Positions 25,019 through 33,555 of a DNA stretch of 64,000 nucleotides are shown one piece after another (position 1 is the stretch's first letter; every line of letters starts with the position of its first letter). The notes below the pieces were generated by a model. The model was not told the DNA's origin, searched no databases, and was given only the letters and a program-made list of their open reading frames with translations. The DNA comes from Massilia sp. IC2-477. GTDB lineage: Bacteria; Pseudomonadota; Gammaproteobacteria; Burkholderiales; Burkholderiaceae_D. Made by a program: the position numbers and the translations under genes. Location: positions 186,001-250,000 of the forward strand of contig NZ_JAJFEQ010000005.1 of NCBI RefSeq assembly GCF_020707265.1. The letters are read 5' to 3'.

Positions 25019-25825
25019 ATGCCGAAGTTTGCTGCCAACCTGAGCCTGATGTTCAACGAAGTGCCCTTCCTCGACCGCTTCGCCTGCGCACGCGCCGCCG
25101 GCTTCGATGCGGTCGAGTTCCTCTTTCCCTATGCCTTCGAGCCGGAACAGATCGCGGCCCGCCTACGGTGCTACGATCTGGAGCTGGTGCTGCACAACCT
25201 GCCGGCCGGCGACTGGGCCGCAGGCGAGCGCGGCCTGGCTTGCGACCCGCGCCGCACTGCCGAGTTCGAGGACGGCGTCGGCCTTGCGCTCGACTATGCG
25301 CTAGAGCTCGGCGTGCGCCGCCTGCATTGCCTGGCCGGCAAGCTGCCGCCGAACCTCCCCCACGAGCGCGCCCACGCGACCTATGTCGCCAACCTGCGCC
25401 ACGCCGCGGCGCGCTGCGCCGAACACGGCATCGCGCTGCTGATCGAGCCGATCAACGACCGCGACATGCCCGGCTACTTCCTCACCGGCACGCGCCAGGC
25501 CGCCGCCGTCATCGCGGAAGTCGGCGCGCCCAACCTGTTCCTGCAGTACGACATCTACCACATGCAGCGCATGGAGGGCGAACTAGCCGAGACCATCCGC
25601 CACCAGCTGCCCCTGATCCGCCACATCCAGCTGGCCGACGTGCCAGGCCGCCACCAGCCGGGCACCGGCGAGATCTGTTTCCCCTACCTGTTCCGGCTGC
25701 TGGACGAGCTCGGTTACGAGGGCTGGGTCGGCTGCGAATATGCGCCGCTGGGCGACACCGGCGCCTCGCTGGCCTGGCTGGAGGAAGAACGCAAGGCCTA
25801 TGCGGCTTGGCTGGACAAGGCCTGA
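25019..25825 (+). CDS. hyi: Hydroxypyruvate isomerase family protein
   Basis: The 268-residue TIM-barrel protein contains FAANLSLMFNEVPFLDRF, LVLHNLPAGDWAAGERGLAC, LLIEPINDRDMPGYFLTGTR, LQYDIYHMQRMEGEL and GTGEICFPYLF, closely following E. coli Hyi in order and wording. Hyi interconverts hydroxypyruvate and tartronate semialdehyde. The related OtnI isomerises 2-oxo-tetronate and shares these motifs, so the exact substrate is uncertain. No glyoxylate carboligase or tartronate reductase gene is nearby, so this copy is an orphan. Confidence 0.87.
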   Translation: MPKFAANLSLMFNEVPFLDRFACARAAGFDAVEFLFPYAFEPEQIAARLRCYDLELVLHNLPAGDWAAGERGLACDPRRTAEFEDGVGLALDYALELGVRRLHCLAGKLPPNLPHERAHATYVANLRHAAARCAEHGIALLIEPINDRDMPGYFLTGTRQAAAVIAEVGAPNLFLQYDIYHMQRMEGELAETIRHQLPLIRHIQLADVPGRHQPGTGEICFPYLFRLLDELGYEGWVGCEYAPLGDTGASLAWLEEERKAYAAWLDKA

Positions 25826-25865
25826 TCGTTCGTGCAACATCAGCGCTCCACCCAGCCGAGGAACC

Positions 25866-26234
25866 ATGATGATCCAGGGATTACGCACAGTCATTTACCC
25901 CGTCACCAACCTGGCCGAAGCGAAGGCCTGGTATGAACAGGTCCTCGGCCGCGCGCCCTACTTCAACGAAGCCTTCTATGTCGGCTTCGAGGTCGGCGGT
26001 TTCGAGCTGGGCCTGATCCCGGACGGCCAGCCCGGCAGCACCGGCGCCACCGCATACTGGGGCACGGAAGACATCGACGCCGAAGTGGCGCGCCTGAGCA
26101 GCCTGGGCGCCGAAGTGCATGCGCCGGTGGAAGACGTGGGCGGCGGCATCCGCGTCGCCACCGTGCGCGACCCCTACGGCAACCTGTTCGGTGTGATCCA
26201 GAACCCGCACTTCGATCGCACGAAAGTCGCCTGA
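25866..26234 (+). CDS. VOC (glyoxalase/bleomycin-resistance fold) family protein
   Basis: The 122-residue single-domain protein has the paired beta-alpha-beta halves: VIYPVTNLAEAKAWYEQVLG and a C-terminal VATVRDPYGNLFGVIQNPHF. The fold covers glyoxalases, dioxygenases and antibiotic-binding proteins; this sequence does not settle which. ATG occurs at both 25866 and 25869. It lies 40 bases downstream of hyi, so co-transcription is possible. Confidence 0.87.
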   Translation: MMIQGLRTVIYPVTNLAEAKAWYEQVLGRAPYFNEAFYVGFEVGGFELGLIPDGQPGSTGATAYWGTEDIDAEVARLSSLGAEVHAPVEDVGGGIRVATVRDPYGNLFGVIQNPHFDRTKVA

Positions 26235-26345
26235 GCCACCATGAGCTCGATTCCTGCGAGAACTTGAGCGCCAGCAAGACTTCACGAAACGGAGTTTGAA
26301 ACAATGGGATCTTTCCGGCTGCGCCGCGGCCAGGGAGGTCCCGAC

Positions 26346-27203
26346 ATGCTGCGACATCTTTCGATCCGCCTGTTTCTTTCCTTCGCCCTGCTGCTGGGCG
26401 GCTGCGGCACCACCGGGGGCGGGCCGGTCAGCCTGCAGGAGGTGCGCGAATTCGCCGACGCCTCGGCGCGCCTGGGCGGCTACGCCGAACTGGCGCGGCG
26501 CTACCGCGACACCTACGAGCGCGAGCAGCCCTACCTGTCCCCGGCCGCCGACAAGCTCGCGCGCGAAAACGACGCCAGGCGCCGCGCCGTTTTCGAAGAC
26601 TTCATGGCGATCCAGAAGACGCTGGTGCTGTACATGCAGACCCTGAGCCTGCTGGCCGGCGACGCCAGGTACGACCTGTCCGAGCGGATCGACGACCTCG
26701 GCAACGGTTTGAAGGCGAATACCGAATCGGGCCTAACCCAGCGCCACATCACCGCCTATACCGGCATGAGCCGGCTGCTGACGCGCGTGATCGCCTCCGG
26801 CTACCAGAACCGCAGCGTGGAAACCATGGTGCGCGACGGCGACGCGGACGTGCAGGCGCTGCTGGATGCCATGATCTCGCTCACCCGCCTCTACTACAAG
26901 ACCAACGAGAATGAGAAGAAGACGATCCTCGGCATCTTCGACGTCGAGATCCCCTTTTCGACGCGCAACTCCGACCGCATGCTGGTAACCCTGGCCAAGG
27001 TGCATTACCTGAACAAGGCCACCGAATACAAGCTCGTCGACCGCCGCTACGAACTGGCCCTGCAGGGCCTGACCAAGGTGGCGCTCGGGCACCAGAAGAT
27101 GCGCGAGAACCTCGGCAAGCTGTCGGAAGCGGAAGTGCGCCGCCTGCTGGCCACCTACGGACGCGACCTGCGCACCATCCGCGACGGCCTGTCCGGTGAC
27201 TGA
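26346..27203 (+). CDS. Unrecognised lipoprotein, mostly helical
   Basis: The 285-residue protein has a lipoprotein signal with lipobox LLLGGC (Cys at about residue 19). The rest is charged and predicted mainly helical: SARLGGYAELARRYRDTYER, a middle block RYDLSERIDDLGNGLKANTES, and a C-terminal LSEAEVRRLLATYGRDLRTI. No known domain was recognised. GGAGG lies before the ATG at 26346; an upstream Met at 26304 would break the signal peptide. It is followed 19 bases later by another unrecognised gene, so the pair is probably functional together. Confidence 0.72.
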   Translation: MLRHLSIRLFLSFALLLGGCGTTGGGPVSLQEVREFADASARLGGYAELARRYRDTYEREQPYLSPAADKLARENDARRRAVFEDFMAIQKTLVLYMQTLSLLAGDARYDLSERIDDLGNGLKANTESGLTQRHITAYTGMSRLLTRVIASGYQNRSVETMVRDGDADVQALLDAMISLTRLYYKTNENEKKTILGIFDVEIPFSTRNSDRMLVTLAKVHYLNKATEYKLVDRRYELALQGLTKVALGHQKMRENLGKLSEAEVRRLLATYGRDLRTIRDGLSGD

Positions 27204-27222
27204 GGCGACCCCAGGAGAACAC

Positions 27223-27738
27223 ATGACTACTACCCAGAACCCCGCCAGCAGCGCCGCCGCGGATGCCCCGCCGCCGCCCGGCGCCGCCCTGTCCAGCCCC
27301 GACAAGATTGCGGAACTGGCCGACCAGCTCTCGAAGTGCGCCGACGAGATCCACGAGCGGGTGATGAAGGAAATCCGCAGCTATGGGGGCGGGCCGGTAC
27401 CCGAAAAGGTGCAGGACAGCGCGCGCGCCCTGTTCGACGACGAGGTCCTGCTGCGCCAGCGGGCCAACAGCCTGTACGCGGACGCGGCCGCCTTCATCGT
27501 CAAGGGATTGGGCAAGCCGCAGGCCAACCTGGTCAAGCTCACCGCCGATGCGGCCGAGAAGATCCGGAAAATCGGCGTCATCGGCGAAGTGACCGGCCTG
27601 GTCGGCGGCCTGCTGGCCCTGGCCGGCGCAGCCGCAACCGGCCAGCCGGTGACCATCCTGGCGGCGATCGAGAAGATCGACAAGCACGGCAAGGCGCTGG
27701 ACGCGCTCAAGCCCAAGCCCCCGGCGAAGCCGGCCTAA
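27223..27738 (+). CDS. Unrecognised helical protein with a Gly/Ala-rich hydrophobic stretch
   Basis: A 171-residue protein without signal peptide. The N-terminus is Ala/Pro rich, then come amphipathic helices (KIAELADQLSKCADEIHERV, SLYADAAAFIVKGLG). A hydrophobic stretch TGLVGGLLALAGAAATGQP near residues 126-144 could cross a membrane. The tail is KPKPPAKPA. It has a good ribosome site (AGGAG) and follows the lipoprotein gene closely. No family was recognised; a membrane-associated partner of the lipoprotein is an inference only. Confidence 0.7.
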   Translation: MTTTQNPASSAAADAPPPPGAALSSPDKIAELADQLSKCADEIHERVMKEIRSYGGGPVPEKVQDSARALFDDEVLLRQRANSLYADAAAFIVKGLGKPQANLVKLTADAAEKIRKIGVIGEVTGLVGGLLALAGAAATGQPVTILAAIEKIDKHGKALDALKPKPPAKPA

Positions 27739-27744
27739 AGCGAA

Positions 27745-28302
27745 TCAGTTGATCAGCTCGGGGCGGCTGGCAGGATCAAAGTCGGCCCAATCGCCATCGA
27801 CGATATTGCCTTCGGCGCGTTCGATATGGTGGGCGCCCAGCTGGCGCAGTACGTCGACCGCCCGGTCGGCCATGCCGGCGTCATCGAAAGCGACGGCCAC
27901 CAGCATCCCCGCTTCGCGCGGCGGCACGCGGTTCTCGCTGCTGCCTGCTTCCGACTCGCCCCGTTCCTTCATCTTGGAAAAGCTGAACAGCGAGCCGACG
28001 TGGCCGCCCACCAGGCCGCCGACGACCGGACCCAGCGGCCCGGTGACCGGTGAGGTGGCGGCGCCGATGGCCGCGCCCACCGCGCCGCCGGTGGCCACAC
28101 CCTGCACCACGCCCTGCGGCGTTTCCTTGGCGCCGGGCGACTGCAGATGGTCGCCGCCGATCGGGGTCTGGTCGTGCTGGCCGGGCTGGGTCAGGTAGAA
28201 GCCGCTGATCCGACCCTCATCGAAGCCCGCGTCGAGCAGCGCGCGGCGCGCGCGGTCGACTTCATCCTGAAGCTGGAAACGCCCTGCAATGATTGTGGAC
28301 AT
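27745..28302 (-). CDS. Glycine-zipper membrane protein with duplicated flanking domain
   Basis: The 185-residue protein opens STIIAGRFQLQDEVDRARRA and has a Gly/Ala-rich zipper GVATGGAVGAAIGAATSPVT then VVGGLVGGHVGSLF at about residues 69-105. The C-terminal half, GMLVAVAFDDAGMADRAVDV, resembles the N-terminal segment and may be a repeated small alpha/beta unit of the kind found in SPOR-less 'heat induced stress protein YflT'-like proteins. The start at 28302 has AGGAGAG upstream. It is tail-to-tail with the preceding gene, only six bases apart. Confidence 0.75.
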   Translation of the reverse strand: MSTIIAGRFQLQDEVDRARRALLDAGFDEGRISGFYLTQPGQHDQTPIGGDHLQSPGAKETPQGVVQGVATGGAVGAAIGAATSPVTGPLGPVVGGLVGGHVGSLFSFSKMKERGESEAGSSENRVPPREAGMLVAVAFDDAGMADRAVDVLRQLGAHHIERAEGNIVDGDWADFDPASRPELIN

Positions 28303-28399
28303 AGGATCTCTCCTGGGTTGTTGTTTGCTCAACTATGCCCGCCACCCGTGTATTGCTCTGTACGGAGGCGCACGCAGCCTGCCGCAGGCCCAGGGCGGC

Positions 28400-29284
28400 T
28401 CAACGCCATTGTCCGTAGACCACCTGGCCCCCGAAGGGCTCGTCGAACACCGGCTGGGGTTCGGCCATCCAGTTGCGCGGGTCGACTCGGAAATACTTCA
28501 GGAATTCCTCGTACAGGTCGGGGTGGCGCGCGGCCAGCTCCCAGGGCTGCTCGAAGAAGCTCTCAGTGGCCACCGCAAAGAACTCGGCCGGGCTGCTGGC
28601 GCCGTAGTGGTCGAGCACGCCCCGCTGTCCCCACATCGCGTCACGCCGCAGCTCGGCAAAGTTGCGCGACAGGACTTCGGACCAGCTGCGGTAGCGCGCC
28701 GTGCTCCCCAGGTAGGGGGCGCCATTGGTGCTGCCCGATTCGCTATCGAGCTGGTGGGCGAACTCGTGCAGCACGACGTTGTGAGAGCTGTCCTCCATCC
28801 CGGCCCGGCGCACGTGGTCCCAGGACAGGATCACGCGGCCGTCGCCCCAGGATTCGCCCAGCAAGTCCTGGCGCTGCTCGGTGACGACGCCGGCGACGTC
28901 CACTTCGCGGCGCGGCACCAGGAAGGCGCCGGGATAGACCAGCACCGCGTGCAGCGAGGGGTAGACGAGCGCCGGGACCTCGTCGCCGGCCCGTCCCAGT
29001 ACCAGCATGCAGGCCTGGCCTGCGATGGTCACGCGCATCTCGTCGGTGATCTCGAGACCGGCGCAGCCGACAAAGGATTTTTCGTGCAGGAACTGCTGGA
29101 CCAGGCGCTGCAGGCGCTGCCGCTCGCCCGGCTCCATGCCGGCGTACTGGGCCAGGTTGCGTTCGAGGATGGCGACCAGATCCGGGGCAAGCGGACGTGC
29201 CAGGGCCCGGCGCAGGCGCCACTTGGGCAGCAGCCAGGCCGCCAGCAATCCGGCCGCCAGCAGGCCGGCAACAAACCCTTCCAT
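28400..29284 (-). CDS. mtfA: M90 zinc peptidase, MtfA-like
   Basis: The 294-residue protein has an N-terminal hydrophobic anchor (VAGLLAAGLLAAWLLPKW) and the MtfA zinc motif NVVLHEFAHQLDSESG near residue 165, followed by FFAVATESFFEQP, where the Glu is a likely third ligand. E. coli MtfA binds and inactivates the glucose repressor Mlc and has aminopeptidase activity. Mlc is not encoded here. The start lies one base after the stop of the peroxiredoxin fusion gene, so the two are coupled. Confidence 0.86.
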   Translation of the reverse strand: MEGFVAGLLAAGLLAAWLLPKWRLRRALARPLAPDLVAILERNLAQYAGMEPGERQRLQRLVQQFLHEKSFVGCAGLEITDEMRVTIAGQACMLVLGRAGDEVPALVYPSLHAVLVYPGAFLVPRREVDVAGVVTEQRQDLLGESWGDGRVILSWDHVRRAGMEDSSHNVVLHEFAHQLDSESGSTNGAPYLGSTARYRSWSEVLSRNFAELRRDAMWGQRGVLDHYGASSPAEFFAVATESFFEQPWELAARHPDLYEEFLKYFRVDPRNWMAEPQPVFDEPFGGQVVYGQWR

Positions 29285-29285
29285 A

Positions 29286-30053
29286 TCAGGCTTCCCGGAT
29301 CGAGGCGACCCAGGCCTGCACCTCGTCGGCGCCGCCGATCAGCCTGCCGCCGATGAATACCTGCGGCCAGGTGAGGCGCCCCGTCACGCCGCGCAGGACG
29401 CTGGTCGTGATTTTCTGGTCTTCCGAAATGTCCGTGAAGACGATGTCATTCTCGCGCAAAGCGGCCTTGGCGCGCGCACAATGCGGGCAACCGGGACGCG
29501 AGAACATGACGACAGGCTCGGGAATCTTCGCGTTCGGGTTGATATGGCTCAGCATCGTATCGGCGTCGGAAACCTCGAACGGGTCGCCTTCGCGATCAGG
29601 CTCGATGAAGATTTTGTCGATCACGCCGTCCTTGACCAGCATCGAGTAGCGCCAGGAACGCTTGCCGAAGCCGAGCTCGCGCTTGTCGACCAGCATCCCC
29701 ATGCCTTCGGTGAAGTCGCCGTTCCCGTCCGGGACAACCGTGATGTTGGCGGCATCCTGCCCCGCCTGCCACTGGTTCATGACAAAGGCGTCGTTCACCG
29801 AAATGCACAGGATGTCGTCGACGCCGTTCTGGCGCAGCACCGGCGCCAGCTCGTTGTAGCGCGGCAGGTGGGTCGAGGAGCAGGTCGGGGTGAAGGCGCC
29901 CGGCAGCGAGAACACGACCACGGTCTTGCCCTTGAACAGCTCGTCCGTGCTGAGGTCCCGCCACTGGTCGTCCACGCGGGCCTTGAAGGTCACCTGGGGG
30001 ACCGGCCTGCCCTGCAGGGCCTCGGCGGTTGGTAATGTGGCGCTGGTTGGCAT
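29286..30053 (-). CDS. Peroxiredoxin-glutaredoxin fusion (hybrid Prx5, glutathione-dependent)
   Basis: The 255-residue protein has an N-terminal Prx5 domain with peroxidatic Cys in [17 protein letters not shown] (about residue 57) and a C-terminal glutaredoxin domain with CPHC in [17 protein letters not shown] (about residue 188) plus [17 protein letters not shown]. Such hybrids, first described in Haemophilus and Chromatium, reduce H2O2 and alkyl peroxides with glutathione, without a separate glutaredoxin. It is cytoplasmic. The downstream mtfA-like gene begins one base later. Confidence 0.93.
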   Translation of the reverse strand: MPTSATLPTAEALQGRPVPQVTFKARVDDQWRDLSTDELFKGKTVVVFSLPGAFTPTCSSTHLPRYNELAPVLRQNGVDDILCISVNDAFVMNQWQAGQDAANITVVPDGNGDFTEGMGMLVDKRELGFGKRSWRYSMLVKDGVIDKIFIEPDREGDPFEVSDADTMLSHINPNAKIPEPVVMFSRPGCPHCARAKAALRENDIVFTDISEDQKITTSVLRGVTGRLTWPQVFIGGRLIGGADEVQAWVASIREA

Positions 30054-30157
30054 CGGTCTTCCTTTCCTGTAGTGGCGGCAGCCTCGGCCGCATTGGGAGG
30101 GAGGTAGGGACTATTGACCGTATTTCAACGCGTCCATGACAAATAATTGTTCAGCTG

Positions 30158-30189
30158 AAAAAAAACAAAGCCGCGCACGGGGCGCGGCT
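30158..30189 (-). terminator. Intrinsic terminator of the HTH gene
   Basis: AGCCGCGC (30169-30176) and GCGCGGCT (30182-30189) form an 8-bp stem with loop ACGGG. On the minus strand it is followed by TTTGTTTTTTT. It lies about 70 bases beyond the stop of the gene at 30260. Confidence 0.85.
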
Positions 30190-30259
30190 GAAATGACGAC
30201 AGCGATCGTCTGGACCGGCCGGGCCGCGGGTCTCTACCGCGGCTGGCCGGGACGCACCT

Positions 30260-30874
30260 TCAGGCGCGTTCCTTGGCGGTCTGGCTCGGGGCCGGGCCGA
30301 ACAGTGCGGCGACCAGCGGATCGCGGGTGACCGGGCTGCGGTTCACGCGAATCGCATAATGGGTATCGTCCGCCAGGATGTGGAAATGGCGGCCGCTGCC
30401 GGCCATGTTCTGCTCGCGCAGGCCCGGACGCTCCTTGCGCGGGGCGGCGCCTTCGCGCTTCGGCTGGCAGATCGCGGCCAGGAAGGCCTTGACGCGGTCC
30501 TGGTCCGGGCAGATCTGGTACACGGCCTTGCCCAGGTAGGTGGCGGTGCCTTCGATGTAGCGTGCCAGTTCGATGACGCCGGCTTCGCGCAGGTCACGGA
30601 TGTACTTGCGTGCGCCCGACGGCGAAAATTTCAGGAACCATGCGATTTCGTCGGCCAGCATTTCGTGGGTCGACAGTTCGTTGATCAGCTTTTGCATGTT
30701 TTCGATCCGGCGCTGGGTGGCCGACGTCGAACGGACGCGTTCGATCGGCGCCAGCGAAATCGGCGCGCGTTCGGTCGGTTGCGGGGGAACGCGTTCGATC
30801 AGCGCAGAGTTGCTGGAAGTGTGCACCGCGCCGATGTCGCCTTGCACCGCGTTGTGATGGGTCGTTGCATGCAT
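30260..30874 (-). CDS. Winged-helix DNA-binding protein of unknown role
   Basis: A 204-residue protein whose middle carries a helix-turn-helix-like region: RRIENMQKLINELSTHEMLA, DEIAWFLKFSPSGARKYIRD and LREAGVIELARYI (about residues 65-120). The C-terminal part (GRHFHILADDTHYAIRVNRS) is a short beta-rich tail; the first 50 residues look disordered. It resembles ArsR/MarR-like winged helices but no family was firmly recognised. Start 30874 has GGAG about nine bases upstream. It is divergent from the OmpA gene at 31279, which it may regulate. Confidence 0.7.
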   Translation of the reverse strand: MHATTHHNAVQGDIGAVHTSSNSALIERVPPQPTERAPISLAPIERVRSTSATQRRIENMQKLINELSTHEMLADEIAWFLKFSPSGARKYIRDLREAGVIELARYIEGTATYLGKAVYQICPDQDRVKAFLAAICQPKREGAAPRKERPGLREQNMAGSGRHFHILADDTHYAIRVNRSPVTRDPLVAALFGPAPSQTAKERA

Positions 30875-31278
30875 ATTGGTGAGCTCCGTTATAGAGTGAG
30901 ACTGTGTGGTCCGGGTCGCTGTGTGCCGTTTGACACCCTGACAACACCTCGGGTTCCGCTTAACTAGCCTCAAGATTGCCTGCGTCAGACACCCCGGTCT
31001 GTGCGCCATCCAACATTCAAGTACGTTCCTGCAAGCATTTTTGACAATCGCGCTTGCCGAACGCGTCAATACATGCGCAATGCAATCTGCATAATGAACC
31101 AGGATGGGGCGCACGCTTGAGTCCTGTGGTAAATCTGCCACTGTTGTAAAATTGCACAGGACATCCTCGCTGGGTGCGGTACCGCACCGAGAGCATGGAA
31201 CTTGCACTGTTATTCTTTATCCAACATCTGTGTCAAGGCATGCGATGTCAACAACCCTTCACCTTATGGGAGTAACCT
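30875..31278. other. 404-bp divergent intergenic region with a 16-bp perfect palindrome
   Basis: No gene is seen. GGTGCGGT/ACCGCACC forms a perfect 16-bp palindrome at 31173-31188, about 90 bases before the OmpA start. TTGACA occurs at 31041-31046 but has no good -10 at normal spacing. TAAAAT lies at 31147-31152. The region must carry promoters for both the winged-helix gene and the OmpA gene, and the palindrome is a candidate operator. Confidence 0.5.
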
Positions 31279-32316
31279 GTGAATAATACGAAGAAGATCG
31301 CCCTGGCCGCCGCCATCCTGTGCGCGGCTGGCACCACCATGGCCCAAGAAACGACGCCAATCAATCCATCGTGGTATATCCAGCCGAGCGTCATTCATGC
31401 CAAGCCGGACGGCCGTTTTGGCACGAGCGACCGTGACTGGGGCGGCGGCCTGAAGTTCGGCAAGGCCGTGTCGCCGATGTGGGACATCCAGTTTGGTGGC
31501 AGCCAGGTCCGTTTCGAAGACGGCCCTGCCCGTTACCGCCAGACCCTGCTGGGCGCTGATGCCCTGCTGATGTTCTCGCGCGATCGCTTCCGTCCGTTCG
31601 TGCTGCTGGGCCTGGGCGTCGAACGCGACAAGGTGCAGAACCCGCTGCGCAACGTCGGCAAGAATTCGCCGTACGCCACCGCCGGCCTGGGCTTCCAGGC
31701 ATCGCTGACCGACCAGTGGTCGCTGCAGGCCGACCTGCGCGCCGTGCGTGGCTTCCTGCGTGACCACGAGCAGTTCGGCTTCCGCCGCAGCAACAACAAA
31801 TACCTGACCATCGGCCTGAACTACGCGTTCAACCCGCCGCCGGCACCGGTCGTGGCCGCCCCGGCCCCGGCTCCGGTTGCTGAACCGGCACCGGCGCCAG
31901 CTCCGGCACCGGCTCCGGTCGCTCCGCCGCCGCGCTTCGAGAAAGTCACCCTGGAAGCGACCAAGCTGTTCGAGTTCGACAAGGCCGACATCATCATGCC
32001 GTCGCCGAAGCTGGACGAAATCGCCGCCGCACTGCAGGCTGATCCGAGCGTCACCGACGTCGACATCACCGGCTACACCGACCGCCTGGGTTCGGAAAAG
32101 TACAACCTGAAGCTGTCGGAGCGCCGCGCCAACGCCGTGCGCGACTACCTGGTCAGCAAGGGCATCGACAGCAACCGCCTGAAAGCCTACGGCAAAGGCG
32201 AAGCCAACCCGCTGGTCCAGTGCAACCAGAAGCAGCGCAAGGCCCTGATCGACTGCCTGGAACCGAACCGCCGCGTCGAGGTCGAGCAGATCACCGTCGA
32301 AAAGCGCGTTCAGTAA
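31279..32316 (+). CDS. OmpA family outer-membrane protein
   Basis: The 345-residue protein starts with GTG, with GGGAG six bases upstream, and has a signal peptide ending TTMAQ. Residues 30-185 form a small beta-barrel (WYIQPSVIHAKPDGRF, LMFSRDRFRPFVLLGLGVER, YLTIGLNYAF). A Pro/Ala linker of repeated PAPAP units follows, then an OmpA C-terminal peptidoglycan-binding domain (about 221-335) with ADIIMPSPKLDEIAAALQ, GYTDRLGSEKYNLKLSERRA and the CNQ...CLEPNRRVEVE ending. It links outer membrane to the cell wall. A strong terminator follows. Confidence 0.93.
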   Translation: MNNTKKIALAAAILCAAGTTMAQETTPINPSWYIQPSVIHAKPDGRFGTSDRDWGGGLKFGKAVSPMWDIQFGGSQVRFEDGPARYRQTLLGADALLMFSRDRFRPFVLLGLGVERDKVQNPLRNVGKNSPYATAGLGFQASLTDQWSLQADLRAVRGFLRDHEQFGFRRSNNKYLTIGLNYAFNPPPAPVVAAPAPAPVAEPAPAPAPAPAPVAPPPRFEKVTLEATKLFEFDKADIIMPSPKLDEIAAALQADPSVTDVDITGYTDRLGSEKYNLKLSERRANAVRDYLVSKGIDSNRLKAYGKGEANPLVQCNQKQRKALIDCLEPNRRVEVEQITVEKRVQ

Positions 32317-32384
32317 TCGCCTGCCGGCATGCCGGACCGTTTCCGTCCCCGGGATGGAAACGGCCGGGTATGCAGGTGTGCAAG

Positions 32385-32404
32385 GGGGCTTCGGCCCCTT
32401 TTTT
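32385..32404 (+). terminator. Intrinsic terminator of the OmpA gene
   Basis: GGGGGC-TTCG-GCCCCT followed by a T run gives a compact GC stem with a stable TTCG tetraloop. It lies about 70 bases after the OmpA stop and just before the ribosome site of the BrkB gene. Confidence 0.9.
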
Positions 32405-32420
32405 ATTTGGAGGATAGGAC

Positions 32421-33371
32421 ATGGCTGTCAACAAATGGGTTCCCTATTCGCGCGAGCTGCTCAAGGTGATGCGCTGCGCGGTAATGGAATGGCTGGACCA
32501 CCGCGCCTCCAGCAAGGGGGCGGCGCTCGCCTTCTACACCCTGTTCTCGCTGGCGCCGGTACTGGTGCTGGTGATCGCCGTCGCGGGCTTTTTCTACGGC
32601 GCGGAAGCGGCCCAGGGCCAGCTGCTGACCCAGCTGCGCGGCCTGGTCGGGGTGCAGGGTGCGGAAACGATCCAGGCCATCCTGGCCGGCGCGCGCAACA
32701 AGGAAGACGGTTTGTTCGCCACCATCGTCGCCTTCATCCTGCTGCTGGTCGGCGCCACCAGCGTATTCGCCGAGCTGAAGGACAGCCTGGACGAGATCTG
32801 GGACGTGCCGCCGCCCAAGGACGCCGGCTTCTGGAACCTGGTGCGCACCCGCCTGCTCTCCTTCGGCCTGATCCTGGTGCTAGGTTTCCTGTTGATGGTC
32901 TCCCTGGTCGTCAGCGCGGCGTTGGCCGTGGTGGAAGAATATATCGGCGGGATGTGGAAGGAAGCAGCCGTGATCATGGGCTGGGTCGCCTGGGCCGTCA
33001 GCTTCCTGGTGATTGCCACCCTGTTCGGCGTGATCTACAAGCTGCTGCCACGCATCAAGCTGTCCTGGCACGACGTGACCATCGGCGCGCTCGGCACGGC
33101 GGCAATGTTCACGCTCGGTAAATTCGGCATCGGCCTCTACATCGGTAACAGCGGCGCGGCCGACAGTTTCGGCGCGGCCGGTTCGCTGATCGCGCTGCTG
33201 CTATGGGTGTATTACTCGGCACAGATCTTCTTCCTCGGCGCCGAATTCGCGCGCCAGTATGCCCTGAAGCTGGGCAGCCTGAAGCACAAGCCGGCCGAGG
33301 AAACCGGAGACAAGAAGAAAGAGGTTCCGCCGGAACCGACGGCCACTTGGAAGAACGGCCGCGCGGTATAA
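32421..33371 (+). CDS. YihY/BrkB family inner-membrane protein
   Basis: The 316-residue protein has the family features KGAALAFYTLFSLAPVLVLV near residue 35, DEIWDVPPP around residue 130, and about six hydrophobic segments, ending in LWVYYSAQIFFLGAEFARQYA. The family was once mislabelled ribonuclease BN; its transport or envelope role is not established. The C-terminal 30 residues are charged and cytoplasmic. The start has GGAGG eight bases upstream. Its 3' end faces the AI-2E transporter, with a repeat array between. Confidence 0.9.
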   Translation: MAVNKWVPYSRELLKVMRCAVMEWLDHRASSKGAALAFYTLFSLAPVLVLVIAVAGFFYGAEAAQGQLLTQLRGLVGVQGAETIQAILAGARNKEDGLFATIVAFILLLVGATSVFAELKDSLDEIWDVPPPKDAGFWNLVRTRLLSFGLILVLGFLLMVSLVVSAALAVVEEYIGGMWKEAAVIMGWVAWAVSFLVIATLFGVIYKLLPRIKLSWHDVTIGALGTAAMFTLGKFGIGLYIGNSGAADSFGAAGSLIALLLWVYYSAQIFFLGAEFARQYALKLGSLKHKPAEETGDKKKEVPPEPTATWKNGRAV

Positions 33372-33389
33372 GCTACGCGGGACATGGTA

Positions 33390-33414
33390 GCGTGCTCGGC
33401 TTCGCCGAGCACGC
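33390..33414. terminator. Hairpin after the BrkB gene, candidate terminator
   Basis: GCGTGCTCGGC and GCCGAGCACGC form a perfect 11-bp stem with a three-base loop, 18 bases after the stop. No T run follows on either strand, so intrinsic termination is uncertain. Confidence 0.5.
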
Positions 33415-33482
33415 GTTCAACACATGGTGAGATGAGACGCATCGTCCATTTCCACGCTGCTTGGACGCGCGGTCGGCATAGC

Positions 33483-33549
33483 GTAATCTAGTCCACTGGA
33501 CCGTAATCTAGTCCACTGGACCGTAATCTAGTCCACTGGACTAGATTAC
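33483..33549. repeat. Three tandem 20-bp repeats ending in a perfect 27-bp palindrome
   Basis: The unit GTAATCTAGTCCACTGGACC occurs at 33483-33502 and 33503-33522. A third copy begins at 33523 but continues as TGGACTAGATTAC, so that 33523-33549 is a perfect inverted repeat with 13-bp arms around one C. Each unit also contains the 11-bp palindrome GTCCACTGGAC. The array lies between convergent genes and ends six bases before the stop of the AI-2E gene. Confidence 0.9.
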
Positions 33550-33555
33550 CCCCTA

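Noticed and set aside
33483..33549. Possible CRISPR array
   Set aside because: Units are directly adjacent with no spacers and the last one is a palindrome; no cas genes are present.
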